Below, piece after piece: positions 11,010 through 21,408 of a stretch of DNA of 64,000 nucleotides. Positions within the stretch are counted from its first letter, which is position 1. Every line of letters starts with the position of its first letter. Under the pieces are notes generated by a model. The model searched no databases. It saw only the letters and a program-made list of their open reading frames with translations, and was not told where the DNA came from. The position numbers and the translations under genes were made by a program. This DNA is from Gammaproteobacteria bacterium. GTDB lineage: Bacteria > Pseudomonadota > Gammaproteobacteria > SZUA-229. The DNA is taken from NCBI GenBank assembly GCA_015488885.1, contig WFMW01000017.1, forward strand, positions 1 through 64,000. The letters run 5' to 3'.

Positions 11010-11816
11010 TCAGGTACGTGTACCTGAAATTATGCCATGTTGATGCAGTTGCTCCAGTGCAACTTTACCACCCTGCCTGACGATGTTGGGGTCGGGGTGG
11101 TTGATTTCGTCAATAATAATATCAATTACCTGCTGGCCTGTCCGATTTTTATTTTCAGCACACAGATTAATCAGGCGGGCGGTAATTGGATTGATGTGTA
11201 AAAAATTGACCTCATCATTGCGGTTGCGATAAGCCACCAGATAGGTGGGTTGAGTTGGCGGTGTTTCAGGCAGGTAGTCAGGGCCTATCTGGTGAACCGG
11301 AAACTGATAGACCAGCGGCCAGGCCAGCGGTGAGAAGACTGGCGGGTTATGCAGTAAATCACCATTGGGATTGATATTGGTTATATTGATGGTTTCGTTA
11401 GACATGTATAACGCGATTTCAATCCATTCATAATGTGCCAGCTCAACTAAAGCGGCTGGGTCTTCGGGTTGGGGCGAGCGTTCGGTTTGCAAATAATCAA
11501 TAAATTCACCGGGAATTTCCAGGAAGTAGGGCGTGTGTGAGTGGTGCCTGGCATAAAAGTCACGTATCATTTTGTGCCAGTTTTCATCGTTATAAATTTC
11601 GCGTATAACCGGAAAGTTGTCTGCGATAAAACCGTTAATATTATTAAATAATAATTCGCGGTAGATAGCCATCCGTCGGTCTTCAATACCAGCTGGCATG
11701 GCCTGGTTTTCCGGGTCACGAATATGCGCGGTGAACGCATATTGATGTTGTTGGAATACATGGTTGTCTGTTGTGTTGCTGGCTGTTACGTTATTCATTT
11801 GAAATACCCTGGACAA
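11010..11816 (-). CDS. DUF2063 (HvfC/BufC-like) putative DNA-binding domain protein, MNIO partner
   Basis: MAIYRELLFNNINGFIADNFPVIREI motif; directly downstream of DUF692 gene. Confidence 0.88.
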   Translation of the reverse strand: MSRVFQMNNVTASNTTDNHVFQQHQYAFTAHIRDPENQAMPAGIEDRRMAIYRELLFNNINGFIADNFPVIREIYNDENWHKMIRDFYARHHSHTPYFLEIPGEFIDYLQTERSPQPEDPAALVELAHYEWIEIALYMSNETINITNINPNGDLLHNPPVFSPLAWPLVYQFPVHQIGPDYLPETPPTQPTYLVAYRNRNDEVNFLHINPITARLINLCAENKNRTGQQVIDIIIDEINHPDPNIVRQGGKVALEQLHQHGIISGTRT

Positions 11817-11820
11817 TTAT

Positions 11821-12717
11821 TTAACCGTAGATTTCCTGTTCGCCGGGCAGGGTGTTTGCGTGATGCCATCTTGCCTGTACAGATCGGATCTGCTCAACTT
11901 CAGTTAACAGCTGTGCAACGGGTGGGATATTAAAATCACGCTCCAGCAAGGTGGGGAAGACGCCAAAATGGGCATAGGCTTTGTCGAGCAATGCCCATAC
12001 GGTGTCGATGATGTCAGCGCCGTGGGTGTCAATAATTAAATCATCCGCTTCATTATAATGACCTGCAATATGGGCATAACGAATACGGCCAGCAGGCAGC
12101 TGTTTTAAAAAGTCTATGGGATCATAGTGGTGGTTAACAGCATTGACGTAGATATTGTTGATATCCAGTAACAGACCACAGTCCGCCTCTTCCAGTACCG
12201 CATTGATAAACTCTATTTCTTCCATTTCCTTGCCCGGTGACGGGGTGTAGTAGGAAGCGTTTTCCATGGCGATTTCCTGCTGCAGGATATCCTGTACCCG
12301 GCGTATACGTTCAGCCACATAATGCACGGCAGCCTCGGTAAAAGGAATAGGTAGCAGATCATAAAGGTGGCCATTATCCGAGCAATAGGTTAAGTGTTCG
12401 GAATAATACTTAATTTGATGCGTGTTGATAAATCTGCCGATATCTCTGACCAGATTTTCATCCAGAGGTGCCGGGCTGCCGATGGATAAGGAAAGACCAT
12501 GACAGATAAAATCAAATTTCTCAGTAAACTGATGCAATTTCTTACCCAGGCTGCCGCCAATATTTATCCAGTTTTCCGGTGCCACTTCCATAAAATTAAC
12601 GTTATCCAGAGGGTGAACCAGCATTTCATCCAGCTTTTCCCGGCGTAAGCCCAGACCGGCACCACTGACCGGGTAGCCGGATGTCGTCGGGTTCAGGTTT
12701 TTACGGTCAGGTTTCAT
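11821..12717 (-). CDS. DUF692 / MNIO family multinuclear non-heme iron oxidase (HvfB/BufB-like)
   Basis: GAGLGLRREKLDEML, VAPENWINIGG, YSEHLTY, LDINNIYVNAVNH, HIAGHYN, LLERDFNIP. Confidence 0.93.
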   Translation of the reverse strand: MKPDRKNLNPTTSGYPVSGAGLGLRREKLDEMLVHPLDNVNFMEVAPENWINIGGSLGKKLHQFTEKFDFICHGLSLSIGSPAPLDENLVRDIGRFINTHQIKYYSEHLTYCSDNGHLYDLLPIPFTEAAVHYVAERIRRVQDILQQEIAMENASYYTPSPGKEMEEIEFINAVLEEADCGLLLDINNIYVNAVNHHYDPIDFLKQLPAGRIRYAHIAGHYNEADDLIIDTHGADIIDTVWALLDKAYAHFGVFPTLLERDFNIPPVAQLLTEVEQIRSVQARWHHANTLPGEQEIYG

Positions 12718-12720
12718 CGG

Positions 12721-13335
12721 TTAACTACCATTAGCCTTATTGCATAGCTTACGGCTGATTAGATAATCAAGGCTGGCTTTACCTGGCCCGTAAAAGAACA
12801 GCATTAACAGCATGATGAAATAGGTAGCGGCAAATTCAACCCCGTTATTCAGGATAACAAAATCACCATTCTGGGTTAACCAGTTATAATTGCCATATTG
12901 CTGGAGAATTTCTTTGGCTTTATCCAGTCGCTCAATGGCGCCTATAGTGCGATCCGTGGCAAACGGACCGGAGCCTTCAGCAATCGCCAGCCAGCCGTTG
13001 GGCAGGTGAACGGTGAGAGCAGCAACCACCATGGTTACCATCAGGGGGAGGGATATCCAGCGTACACCCAGACCAATCAGTAGCAATATAGCGCCGCCAA
13101 TTTCTGTTGAGGTGGCTAGCCAGGCCATCACTTCAGGAAAAGGCAGGCCCAGTCCCCAGTCGGGATTGCCAAACCACTGGACAATGCTATCCATGTCGCT
13201 GAGTTTTTTGGTTCCGCCCATCCAGAAGATAGGCACCAGATACAATCTTAGTGCCAGTGGGCCAATGAAATCGATAGCGCGGGCGGTGTTTAAAAAAGAT
13301 TGGGCTTTACAGCCTAAAGCCAGTAGTTTTTCCAT
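12721..13335 (-). CDS. DoxX family membrane protein (HvfD-like)
   Basis: 204 aa; RLYLVPIFWMGGTKKL, multiple TM segments, adjacent to DUF692 gene. Confidence 0.85.
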   Translation of the reverse strand: MEKLLALGCKAQSFLNTARAIDFIGPLALRLYLVPIFWMGGTKKLSDMDSIVQWFGNPDWGLGLPFPEVMAWLATSTEIGGAILLLIGLGVRWISLPLMVTMVVAALTVHLPNGWLAIAEGSGPFATDRTIGAIERLDKAKEILQQYGNYNWLTQNGDFVILNNGVEFAATYFIMLLMLFFYGPGKASLDYLISRKLCNKANGS

Positions 13336-13425
13336 TAAATATCCTCATTATATGCACAGGGCAGGTATTATTATTTTTATACCTTTGTGGATATAAAGAC
13401 TGAAAAACCGATTTATAGTTCCCGC

Positions 13426-13671
13426 TCAGGAATCCTTGCTGGTAGCTGTTGTTTGTGTGTCCTGTATTTTATTATCCTTAATTCTGGTGTTATCACTCGA
13501 TTCATCCGCGCTGGTATCCACCGGTTTCTGGTCGTCGTCATCCATAAGGATTTGATAGGCGGGGCCCTCAAGATCCTCAAACTGGTCAGTTTTTACTGAC
13601 CACATAAATAGCCAGATAACCACCAGAATGATGATAAATGTTATGCCTAATAACAGATAGATAATATTCAT
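13426..13671 (-). CDS. ccoS: Cytochrome oxidase maturation protein, cbb3-type CcoS
   Basis: Small single-TM protein, MNIIYLLLG...WLFMWSVKTDQFEDLEGPAYQILMDDD. Confidence 0.92.
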   Translation of the reverse strand: MNIIYLLLGITFIIILVVIWLFMWSVKTDQFEDLEGPAYQILMDDDDQKPVDTSADESSDNTRIKDNKIQDTQTTATSKDS

Positions 13672-13683
13672 TATTCTATTATA

Positions 13684-16185
13684 TCACTTCGTTGTGGTCA
13701 TGCGGGTTAAGCGCAGGGCATTTAATACGACAATAATTGAACTTAAGGACATACCGAATGCGGCTAACCATGGGGGGACATAGCCCATGGCGGCGGCTGG
13801 AATGGCAGTCATGTTATAGACGATGGCCCAGAGCAGGTTCTGTTTGATAATGCGGCGGGTTTTTCTGGCAATCTGGTAGCCGCTAAAAATATGCAGGATA
13901 TTATTGCTCAGTAACACCATATCGGCTGTGGCAACGGCAAGTTGTGACCCTTTACCCATTGCTATGGACAGGTTTGCAGCAGCCAGTACCGGTGCATCAT
14001 TAATACCATCACCAGTCATTGCGAGCTGTTTGCCATCTGCCTGTAACTGACGTAAGAGATTGAGTTTGTCCTGTGGTCGAAGATTGGCACTGACCTGTTT
14101 TATGCCGAGAGTGTCGGCAATAGACTGGCTCGTATTCAGGTCGTCACCACTCATTAAGTGTACTGTTTTGCCAGCACTGTGCAGCTGGTTGATTAACGGT
14201 CCAGCCTGTTTTCTCAGCCGGTCATGGAGCTGAAATACGCAATGTAATGAAGCCTCATTACTGTGCATGCTGGCCAGAAAAATACTGGTACTGGCGGCTT
14301 CGAGGTAAGGGCTTAGCTGATCCTTGCTAATGGTCTGACACTGTTGATGGATAAAGGCCGCATTACCCAGAAACCAGTGCGTATTGTCAACCTGGCCATC
14401 GACACCGTAACCGGGTGTATTGTGTAAGTGACTGATAGCTAATACGGCCTGTTTATTGGCATTAACCAGGCAGCGGGCAATGGGATGCTCAGAAGCGGAT
14501 TCCAGTGAAGCAGCCATTTGCAGGCAGCTGATTTCGGTTTGCTGGTTTAGTGGATATACCTGTTTAATCTGTAGCTTGCCTTCGGTTAAAGTACCGGTTT
14601 TATCGAATACAAAATCGGTAATTTTTGCCAGGGTTTCCAGTGCCTGAGGGTTTTTGGGTAACAGGCCAATACGTGCCAGTTGGCCGCTGGCAGCAGTAAT
14701 AGCGGCGGGCGTTGCCAGTGACAGGGCGCAGGGACAGGTGACGACCAGTGTTGCCACGGTGATTGATATCCATTGTGCCGGGTTATGTATAAACCAGTAA
14801 AGCGCCACAACGGCGGCAATACCCAGAATAATGCCGACAAACCAGCTGGCAATTTTATCGGTTAATCGGCTAATTTCCGGTTTATTGTTTTGCGCCTGTT
14901 CCAGCATGCGTTGTATCGAGGACAGCACGGTATCATCACCAAGTTTTTCTATCTGGATGATAAGCGGGTTTTCGGTATTGGTGCTGCCGCCAATGGCAAG
15001 GTCTCCAACTGTTTTGGTTACGGGCATACTCTCACCAGTAAGCAGGGATTCATTAATACCTGATGTACCCTGGATAATCCTCCCATCAGCAGGAATTGGC
15101 TCGCCGGGGCGTACCAGCACATAGTCATCAATATGCAGTTCAGAGACAGCGACCGATTCCTGTCTGGTTTCATCGATGACTGCATTTGTTGAAATATTTT
15201 TGCTGTCATTATCAGCAAGCAGACGGATAGCAATTGCCGGGCGTAAATTAAGCAGAGCCTCGGTCGCTTCAGCGGTGTGTTTGCGTACACTCAGTTCAAA
15301 AAAACGGGCGCTCAGCAGAAAAAAAGTAAACATGGCAACCGAATCGTAATACACATCGCCATGATCAATAAAAGTATGATAACTGCTGGCTAGGAAGGCA
15401 ATGCTGATGCCCAGTGCAACGGGTACATCCATGCCTACCCGGTGGTTACGCAGATCGCGCCAGGCAGCCTGAAAAAATACCCGCGAGGTAAATAAAAGTA
15501 GTGGTATGGTCAGTAAAAAACTGATCCAGCGAAAACTCATTCTGAATCCCGCCGACATGCCCCACCAGTCTCCAGCATACATGGCAAGGGCAAAGATCAT
15601 AATCTGCATGCCTAATATTCCTGCCAGGCCAATGCGTCTTAGCTGCTGTTTGCGTTCTTTTTCAAGCAGTTTTTGCTGTTTATCCGGGTCGTAGGGGTGG
15701 GCAAGATAACCGATGCGACTAATGGATTCGAGTATTTCGCTCAGGCTGATGCGATTATTGTCCCAGCATACACGGGCACGGTGGTTACTGTAGTTGATGC
15801 TAACATCCAGTACCCCGTTAAGTGATTGCAGGTGTTTTTCATTCAGCCAGATGCAGGCGGCGCAGACAATGCCTTCAAGGATTAAAGCAATTTCACGGTT
15901 GTCGGTCTGTTTTGTATCGGCTGCCTGTTTACTAACAAAGTGTTTTTGTACCTGAGGGTTATCATAAGCTTTGAGTTGTTGCAGAAATTCAGGAACCAGT
16001 TCTTCAGCAGTTTCAGTTGTTGCAGTGCGAAAACGATAAAAATCATCCATGCCACTGCTGATAATCGCATTGGCCACAGCTTCGCAACCATGACAGCACA
16101 TCGATTTTTGCTCACCCTGATAGGTGATGGTGATGTTTAATCTCGGGGCGACCGGTAATCCGCAGTGAAAGCAGTGTTGAGTCAA
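13684..16185 (-). CDS. ccoI: Copper-translocating P-type ATPase CcoI/FixI
   Basis: CxxC metal-binding motifs, CPC motif, DKTGTLTEG, MTGDGINDAPVL; adjacent to ccoS. Confidence 0.93.
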   Translation of the reverse strand: MTQHCFHCGLPVAPRLNITITYQGEQKSMCCHGCEAVANAIISSGMDDFYRFRTATTETAEELVPEFLQQLKAYDNPQVQKHFVSKQAADTKQTDNREIALILEGIVCAACIWLNEKHLQSLNGVLDVSINYSNHRARVCWDNNRISLSEILESISRIGYLAHPYDPDKQQKLLEKERKQQLRRIGLAGILGMQIMIFALAMYAGDWWGMSAGFRMSFRWISFLLTIPLLLFTSRVFFQAAWRDLRNHRVGMDVPVALGISIAFLASSYHTFIDHGDVYYDSVAMFTFFLLSARFFELSVRKHTAEATEALLNLRPAIAIRLLADNDSKNISTNAVIDETRQESVAVSELHIDDYVLVRPGEPIPADGRIIQGTSGINESLLTGESMPVTKTVGDLAIGGSTNTENPLIIQIEKLGDDTVLSSIQRMLEQAQNNKPEISRLTDKIASWFVGIILGIAAVVALYWFIHNPAQWISITVATLVVTCPCALSLATPAAITAASGQLARIGLLPKNPQALETLAKITDFVFDKTGTLTEGKLQIKQVYPLNQQTEISCLQMAASLESASEHPIARCLVNANKQAVLAISHLHNTPGYGVDGQVDNTHWFLGNAAFIHQQCQTISKDQLSPYLEAASTSIFLASMHSNEASLHCVFQLHDRLRKQAGPLINQLHSAGKTVHLMSGDDLNTSQSIADTLGIKQVSANLRPQDKLNLLRQLQADGKQLAMTGDGINDAPVLAAANLSIAMGKGSQLAVATADMVLLSNNILHIFSGYQIARKTRRIIKQNLLWAIVYNMTAIPAAAMGYVPPWLAAFGMSLSSIIVVLNALRLTRMTTTK

Positions 16186-16460
16186 TGGCGTCGCTTGCTC
16201 TGTTGATGGTGGTATTTATGTAATGAAAAAGTAGAATTCATCTGCTAATACGTTTCTTTTATGGATATTTTAAACCTTTCGGGTTTATTTTTCTTGTGTT
16301 CTGTCTGTGTATTCGATATAACTATTACTGAGGGGATTGACGTACGATATATCAGCTTTTTTTATATCAGCTGCCAGGCGGTTAGTTTAGTGGTTCTGGT
16401 GCAAGTCTTATATTACCATTCTTGAATATAGTGATGCTATTTTAAATAAGCGGGTTATCC

Positions 16461-17216
16461 ATGAGTAATTTAACACCTATTAATCTTGAACAATTAAAAG
16501 TCTCGTGTGAGGATTGTAAATTACGTGAGCTGTGTTTCCCACAGGGTATGTCCACGGATGATATGCAGTTACTGGATAAGATTGTTGTCCAGCGCCAGCC
16601 TTTGCATAAAAATGAGAGTCTGTATCATGATGGTGATGATGCACAGGCTATCTATGCGGTGCGTTCTGGTAGTGTTAAAACCTCAGCAGAGAGTTTTAAT
16701 GGTGATGAGCAGATTGTCGGTTTCCATTTACCCGGTGAAATAATCGGTCTGGATGGGTTCAGGGATGGTCATCATTCCTGTACGGCAGTTGCACTGGAAA
16801 CGAGCAGTATCTGTGCGATACCGATGGAGCAGCTTGAAGAGCTATGCAAGTCCATGCCTGGTTTGCAAAAACAGATGCGACGAGTAATGGGCAAGGAGAT
16901 TTCTGCCGAACACGCGATGTTGTTGATGCTCGGTAAAATGTCTGCAGAAGAACGTCTGGCTACCTTTTTGCTCAGTTTTTCCCAGCGGATGGAAGAGCGT
17001 CACTGGAAGCATAATGAGTTTGTATTAAGTATGCCGCGCCAGGATGTGGCCAATTATCTGGGGCTGGCCGTTGAAACGGTAAGTCGTCTATTTGCGCATT
17101 ATCAGAATGCGGGAATTATTGAGGTGGACCGCCGTCGGATTGGCATTCTGGATGTCATGCGTTTACGCCGTATGGCCGGTACTGTTCATGCGGAAAAAAT
17201 TGCCCATGCAAAATAA
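16461..17216 (+). CDS. fnr: FNR/ANR-type Crp-family oxygen-responsive regulator
   Basis: Fe-S cysteines CEDCKLRELC plus internal Cys, C-terminal HTH (MPRQDVANYLGLAVETVSRLF). Confidence 0.92.
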   Translation: MSNLTPINLEQLKVSCEDCKLRELCFPQGMSTDDMQLLDKIVVQRQPLHKNESLYHDGDDAQAIYAVRSGSVKTSAESFNGDEQIVGFHLPGEIIGLDGFRDGHHSCTAVALETSSICAIPMEQLEELCKSMPGLQKQMRRVMGKEISAEHAMLLMLGKMSAEERLATFLLSFSQRMEERHWKHNEFVLSMPRQDVANYLGLAVETVSRLFAHYQNAGIIEVDRRRIGILDVMRLRRMAGTVHAEKIAHAK

Positions 17217-17245
17217 TCGGGTGGTTTAGACGTTCATCAGGTTTC

Positions 17246-18634
17246 CTAAATAATCCGGGAGTATGCCTGTTGAGTCTTTTCTGCTTTTAAATAACGGTCG
17301 AATTGCATACAGATAGAGCGTACAAGGAGTCGGCCTTTTGCGGTGATGCGGATTATTTCCGGGGTTAATGTAATCAGCTCATCATCAGCCATCTCGTGCA
17401 GTTTGCTTAATGTGTCTTTAAAGTAGCCAATAAATTCTATGCCCCATTTCTGTTCCAGTTTTTTAATATCCAGAAAATTATTACACATTAACTGGGTGAT
17501 TATTTCGCGCCGCAAAACATCGTCGGGTTCCAGTTCAATGCCACGAAAAATGGTTAGCCGATTGTCTTTCAGGCGACTTTTATATTCATCAATGGTGCGT
17601 ACGTTCTGGCTGTAGTTATCGCCAATTCGACTAATGGCAGTAATGCCCATAGCGACAATATCGCAGTTTGCATGGGTGGAGTATCCCTGAAAGTTACGGT
17701 GCAGGCTGCCATTTTGCTGGGCAATCACCAGGTCATCGGTGGGTTTGGCAAAGTGATCCATGCCAATATAGACATAACCGGCCTGTTGTAATTTTTCGAT
17801 GGTAAGCTGCAGAATGGCCAGTTTTTGCTGGGGCGATGGCAATGCGGCTGCATTAATGCGACGTTGTGGTTTGAACATTTCCGGCATATGGGCATAGTTA
17901 TACACAGCCAGTCGATCGGGGCTGGCAGTAATGACCGCATCCAGGCTATGCTCAAAGGTTTCTGGCGTCTGTTCAGGCAGGCCATACATCAAATCGATAT
18001 TAATGGATTCAAACTGATTATCGCGTGCTGCCTGTATAACCTCCATAATCTGTTCTGTTTTCTGTACGCGATTAACTGCCTGCTGAACATTTGTATTAAA
18101 ATCCTGTACTCCGAAACTGATACGGTTAAAACCCAGCTGACGGAGATGTTGAATTCGTTTTTTATTCACTGTGCGTGGGTCAACTTCAATCCCGAATTCG
18201 CCTTTTTCTGTATTAATATGGAAATGCTGATGCAGGCTGTTCATTAATTCAGCAATTTCATCATCTTTGAGAAAGGTTGGGGTGCCGCCACCCCAGTGAA
18301 TTTGAGTGGTTTCACGATCGTTGGCAAACAATTGCCCCTGTAAGGCGATTTCCTGCTGCAATAATGCAATATAGGGTGTTGCTTTGCTGCGGTCTTTGGT
18401 GACAATTTTGCTGCAACCGCAGTAATAACAGATAGTGTCACAAAAAGGAATGTGCAAATAAAGTGAAAGTTCGGCTGGTATAGGGTCTTCATTGCTGGCT
18501 TCCACCCAGTTTTTATAATCTGCATCATTATAGTCGGTGCTGAATTGTTTTGCCGTTGGATAGGATGTGTAGCGCGGTCCTGCGTAATCGTAGCGCTGAA
18601 TCAGTTTTTTATTAAACAGAATTTTATTATTCAT
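17246..18634 (-). CDS. hemN: Oxygen-independent coproporphyrinogen III oxidase
   Basis: Radical SAM motif CDTICYYCGCSK, WGGGTPTFL. Confidence 0.95.
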   Translation of the reverse strand: MNNKILFNKKLIQRYDYAGPRYTSYPTAKQFSTDYNDADYKNWVEASNEDPIPAELSLYLHIPFCDTICYYCGCSKIVTKDRSKATPYIALLQQEIALQGQLFANDRETTQIHWGGGTPTFLKDDEIAELMNSLHQHFHINTEKGEFGIEVDPRTVNKKRIQHLRQLGFNRISFGVQDFNTNVQQAVNRVQKTEQIMEVIQAARDNQFESINIDLMYGLPEQTPETFEHSLDAVITASPDRLAVYNYAHMPEMFKPQRRINAAALPSPQQKLAILQLTIEKLQQAGYVYIGMDHFAKPTDDLVIAQQNGSLHRNFQGYSTHANCDIVAMGITAISRIGDNYSQNVRTIDEYKSRLKDNRLTIFRGIELEPDDVLRREIITQLMCNNFLDIKKLEQKWGIEFIGYFKDTLSKLHEMADDELITLTPEIIRITAKGRLLVRSICMQFDRYLKAEKTQQAYSRII

Positions 18635-18709
18635 TGAATAACCTGGTTAATTACCAGCCTGGAATTGTGTCTGGATAGAAAGAATATGTTGAAAGATTGA
18701 TATGATGAC

Positions 18710-18723
18710 ATGATCTGGATCAA
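18710..18723. promoter_or_regulatory. Putative FNR/ANR box, hemN-ccoN divergent region
   Basis: ATGAT-CTGG-ATCAA, 9/10 match to TTGAT-N4-ATCAA. Confidence 0.75.
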
Positions 18724-18783
18724 ATTTGCTATGGGTCTTTTTAAAAAAACATGACAATTTTACAGGTTAAAATGATAAAAGAA

Positions 18784-18797
18784 TTGACTTATATCAT
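18784..18797. promoter_or_regulatory. Second, weaker FNR-like box
   Basis: TTGAC-TTAT-ATCAT, 8/10 match to TTGAT-N4-ATCAA. Confidence 0.5.
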
Positions 18798-18992
18798 GTA
18801 ATCCATGCATTATTTACTATATATTCCACAAAAAATTTAATGAAAAGCTGTTTTTTTATATCAGTGCTGTTTTTTATCGGTTCTGATAGGTGTAAGATTG
18901 CGCCCCTGTCTTTATATTGGATTTAAGAAAATAGAAATGACAGATAAATTAATTGAGCTGATTTATACTAATAAACTAATGAAACTTGTAAT

Positions 18993-20453
18993 GTGGAAAA
19001 TATTATGACTGATCAAACGATGATAAATACTGGCGAGGTCTATGATTATAGCGTCGTCCGAAAATTTGCCATTATGACCGTTGTGCTGGGGATTGTTGGC
19101 ATGTTGGTGGGGCTGCTCATTGCTTCTCAGCTAGCCTGGCCGGTGATGAATTTTGATATTCCCTGGCTTACCTTTGGGCGGTTGCGGCCTCTGCATACCA
19201 ATAGTGTGATTTTTGGTTTCGGGGGCTGTGCATTATTTGCAACGTCTTATTATGTGGTACAGCGTACCTGTCATACCCGTTTGTTTTCCCCTGCACTGGC
19301 TGAATTTACTTTCTGGGGATGGATGCTGATTATTGTCCTTGCGGTAATCACTTTACCTATGGGATACACTACATCAAAAGAGTACGCTGAGCTGGAATGG
19401 CCCATTGATATTTTAATTACTATTGTCTGGGTCGCGTATGCCGTGGTTTTCTTTGGCACTATTGCCAAACGTCGAGTAAAACACATTTATGTGGCAAACT
19501 GGTTCTTTGGTGCCTTTATTCTTACTATTGCATTATTGCATGTGGTCAACAGTGCTGAAATTCCGGTTAGTCTGACCAAGTCCTATTCTGCCTATGCGGG
19601 CGTACAGGATGCCATGGTGCAATGGTGGTATGGTCATAATGCCGTAGGTTTTTTCCTCACTGCCGGTTTTCTGGGTATTATGTATTATTTTATTCCCAAG
19701 CAGGCAGGTCGTCCGGTTTATTCTTACCGCCTGTCAGTGGTGCATTTCTGGGCACTGGCGTTTACCTACATGTGGGCGGGGCCTCATCACCTGCATTACA
19801 CCGCATTGCCTGACTGGACTCAGTCACTAGGTATGGCGTTTTCATTAATTCTACTGGCTCCTTCATGGGGTGGCATGATCAATGGCATTATGACCTTGTC
19901 TGGTGCATGGTATAAGTTGCGCGATGATCCCATTCTTAAATTCCTGATTGTATCGGTATCTTTTTATGGTATGTCAACCTTTGAAGGTCCGATGATGGCG
20001 ATCAAAACCGTGAATGCCTTATCCCACTATACTGACTGGACGATTGGTCATGTGCATTCTGGTGCTCTGGGCTGGGTAGCCATGGTGAGTATTGGTGCTA
20101 TTTATGCGTTGATACCGAAATTATTTAATACAGAAATTTACAGTAAAAAGCTGATTGAAATTCATTTCTGGATAGCAACACTTGGCATTGTTCTATATAT
20201 TACTGCCATGTGGATTGCGGGTATTATGGAAGGTTTGATGTGGCGTGCAGTCAATAGCGATGGGACTTTAACCTATAGTTTTGTAGAGAGCGTTCAGGCT
20301 GTGCACCCGTTCTATATCGTCCGTTTCGGTGGCGGTGTACTATTCCTTTCCGGCATGTTAATTATGGCTTATAACGTATTTAAAACCGTTGCCAAAGGTA
20401 AGGCCGTTAATGATGCCCCTGTGCCCATGCCTGCCATGGCTGCCGCGCATTAA
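18993..20453 (+). CDS. ccoN: Cytochrome c oxidase cbb3-type subunit I
   Basis: Heme-copper oxidase subunit I with [39 protein letters not shown]-type motifs. Confidence 0.96.
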   Translation: MENIMTDQTMINTGEVYDYSVVRKFAIMTVVLGIVGMLVGLLIASQLAWPVMNFDIPWLTFGRLRPLHTNSVIFGFGGCALFATSYYVVQRTCHTRLFSPALAEFTFWGWMLIIVLAVITLPMGYTTSKEYAELEWPIDILITIVWVAYAVVFFGTIAKRRVKHIYVANWFFGAFILTIALLHVVNSAEIPVSLTKSYSAYAGVQDAMVQWWYGHNAVGFFLTAGFLGIMYYFIPKQAGRPVYSYRLSVVHFWALAFTYMWAGPHHLHYTALPDWTQSLGMAFSLILLAPSWGGMINGIMTLSGAWYKLRDDPILKFLIVSVSFYGMSTFEGPMMAIKTVNALSHYTDWTIGHVHSGALGWVAMVSIGAIYALIPKLFNTEIYSKKLIEIHFWIATLGIVLYITAMWIAGIMEGLMWRAVNSDGTLTYSFVESVQAVHPFYIVRFGGGVLFLSGMLIMAYNVFKTVAKGKAVNDAPVPMPAMAAAH

Positions 20454-20481
20454 TATTATTTGATCTATCGGAGATAAATAA

Positions 20482-21096
20482 ATGTCTACAGTTCAGGACA
20501 AAATAGAAACTAAAGTCGGGTTATTAATCGTTGCATCACTGGTTGTGGTCTTATGGGGTGGTCTGGCAGAAATTGTGCCATTGTTCTTTCAGACCTCAAC
20601 GACAACACCTGTCGATGGCTTGAAGCCCTACACGGCCTTACAGCTGGAAGGTCGCGATATATATATTCGTGAAGGATGTGTGGGTTGTCACTCACAGATG
20701 ATACGTCCATTCCGTGCAGAGACCGAACGCTATGGCCATTATTCTGTTGCCGGTGAATTTGTTTATGATCACCCATTCTTATGGGGGTCCAAACGTACCG
20801 GGCCTGATCTGGCTCGTGTTGGTGGGCGGTATTCGGATGACTGGCATCGTGCGCATTTGAATAATCCACGTGATGTAGTACCTGAGTCGATTATGCCTAA
20901 CTTCCCCTGGTTGCTGAAGAATGATCTGGATGGCAGTAATATTCAGACGAAAATGAAGGCATTAAGAATTGTCGGCGTACCTTATACGGATGAACAGATC
21001 AAGAATGCACCGGCTCAACTAAAAGGTAAAAAAGAGATTGATGCTGTAATTGCTTATCTGCAGTCACTGGGTACCCATGTGAAGATGACACGTTAA
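20482..21096 (+). CDS. ccoO: Cytochrome c oxidase cbb3-type subunit II
   Basis: [18 protein letters not shown]. Confidence 0.96.
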   Translation: MSTVQDKIETKVGLLIVASLVVVLWGGLAEIVPLFFQTSTTTPVDGLKPYTALQLEGRDIYIREGCVGCHSQMIRPFRAETERYGHYSVAGEFVYDHPFLWGSKRTGPDLARVGGRYSDDWHRAHLNNPRDVVPESIMPNFPWLLKNDLDGSNIQTKMKALRIVGVPYTDEQIKNAPAQLKGKKEIDAVIAYLQSLGTHVKMTR

Positions 21097-21098
21097 AG

Positions 21099-21296
21099 AT
21101 GAAAGGTTCTATTCTTTTTCAGATTATCTGGACAGTTGTTGCATTTGTATTTTTTATCGGTGTTATCGTCTGGGCCTGGAGTAAGCGGCGCAAAACAGAT
21201 TTTGAAGATGCGGCTAATCTGGCGTTAGATGACGATGCAATAGATAAGAAAGAGACGCTTGCGCATAAAGGCACAGGGTCTAAAGAAAAAGAGTAA
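21099..21296 (+). CDS. ccoQ: cbb3-type oxidase subunit CcoQ/FixQ
   Basis: 65 aa single-TM protein between ccoO and ccoP. Confidence 0.85.
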   Translation: MKGSILFQIIWTVVAFVFFIGVIVWAWSKRRKTDFEDAANLALDDDAIDKKETLAHKGTGSKEKE

Positions 21297-21408
21297 CTAT
21301 CAAGAAAATAAAGTATTAAATAACTTTACTGGTTATTAATCTTTATTAGTTATTAAAATATTTAACATTTAAATAATATATATTTAATTTAGGTTAAGGG
21401 GAATCGTT

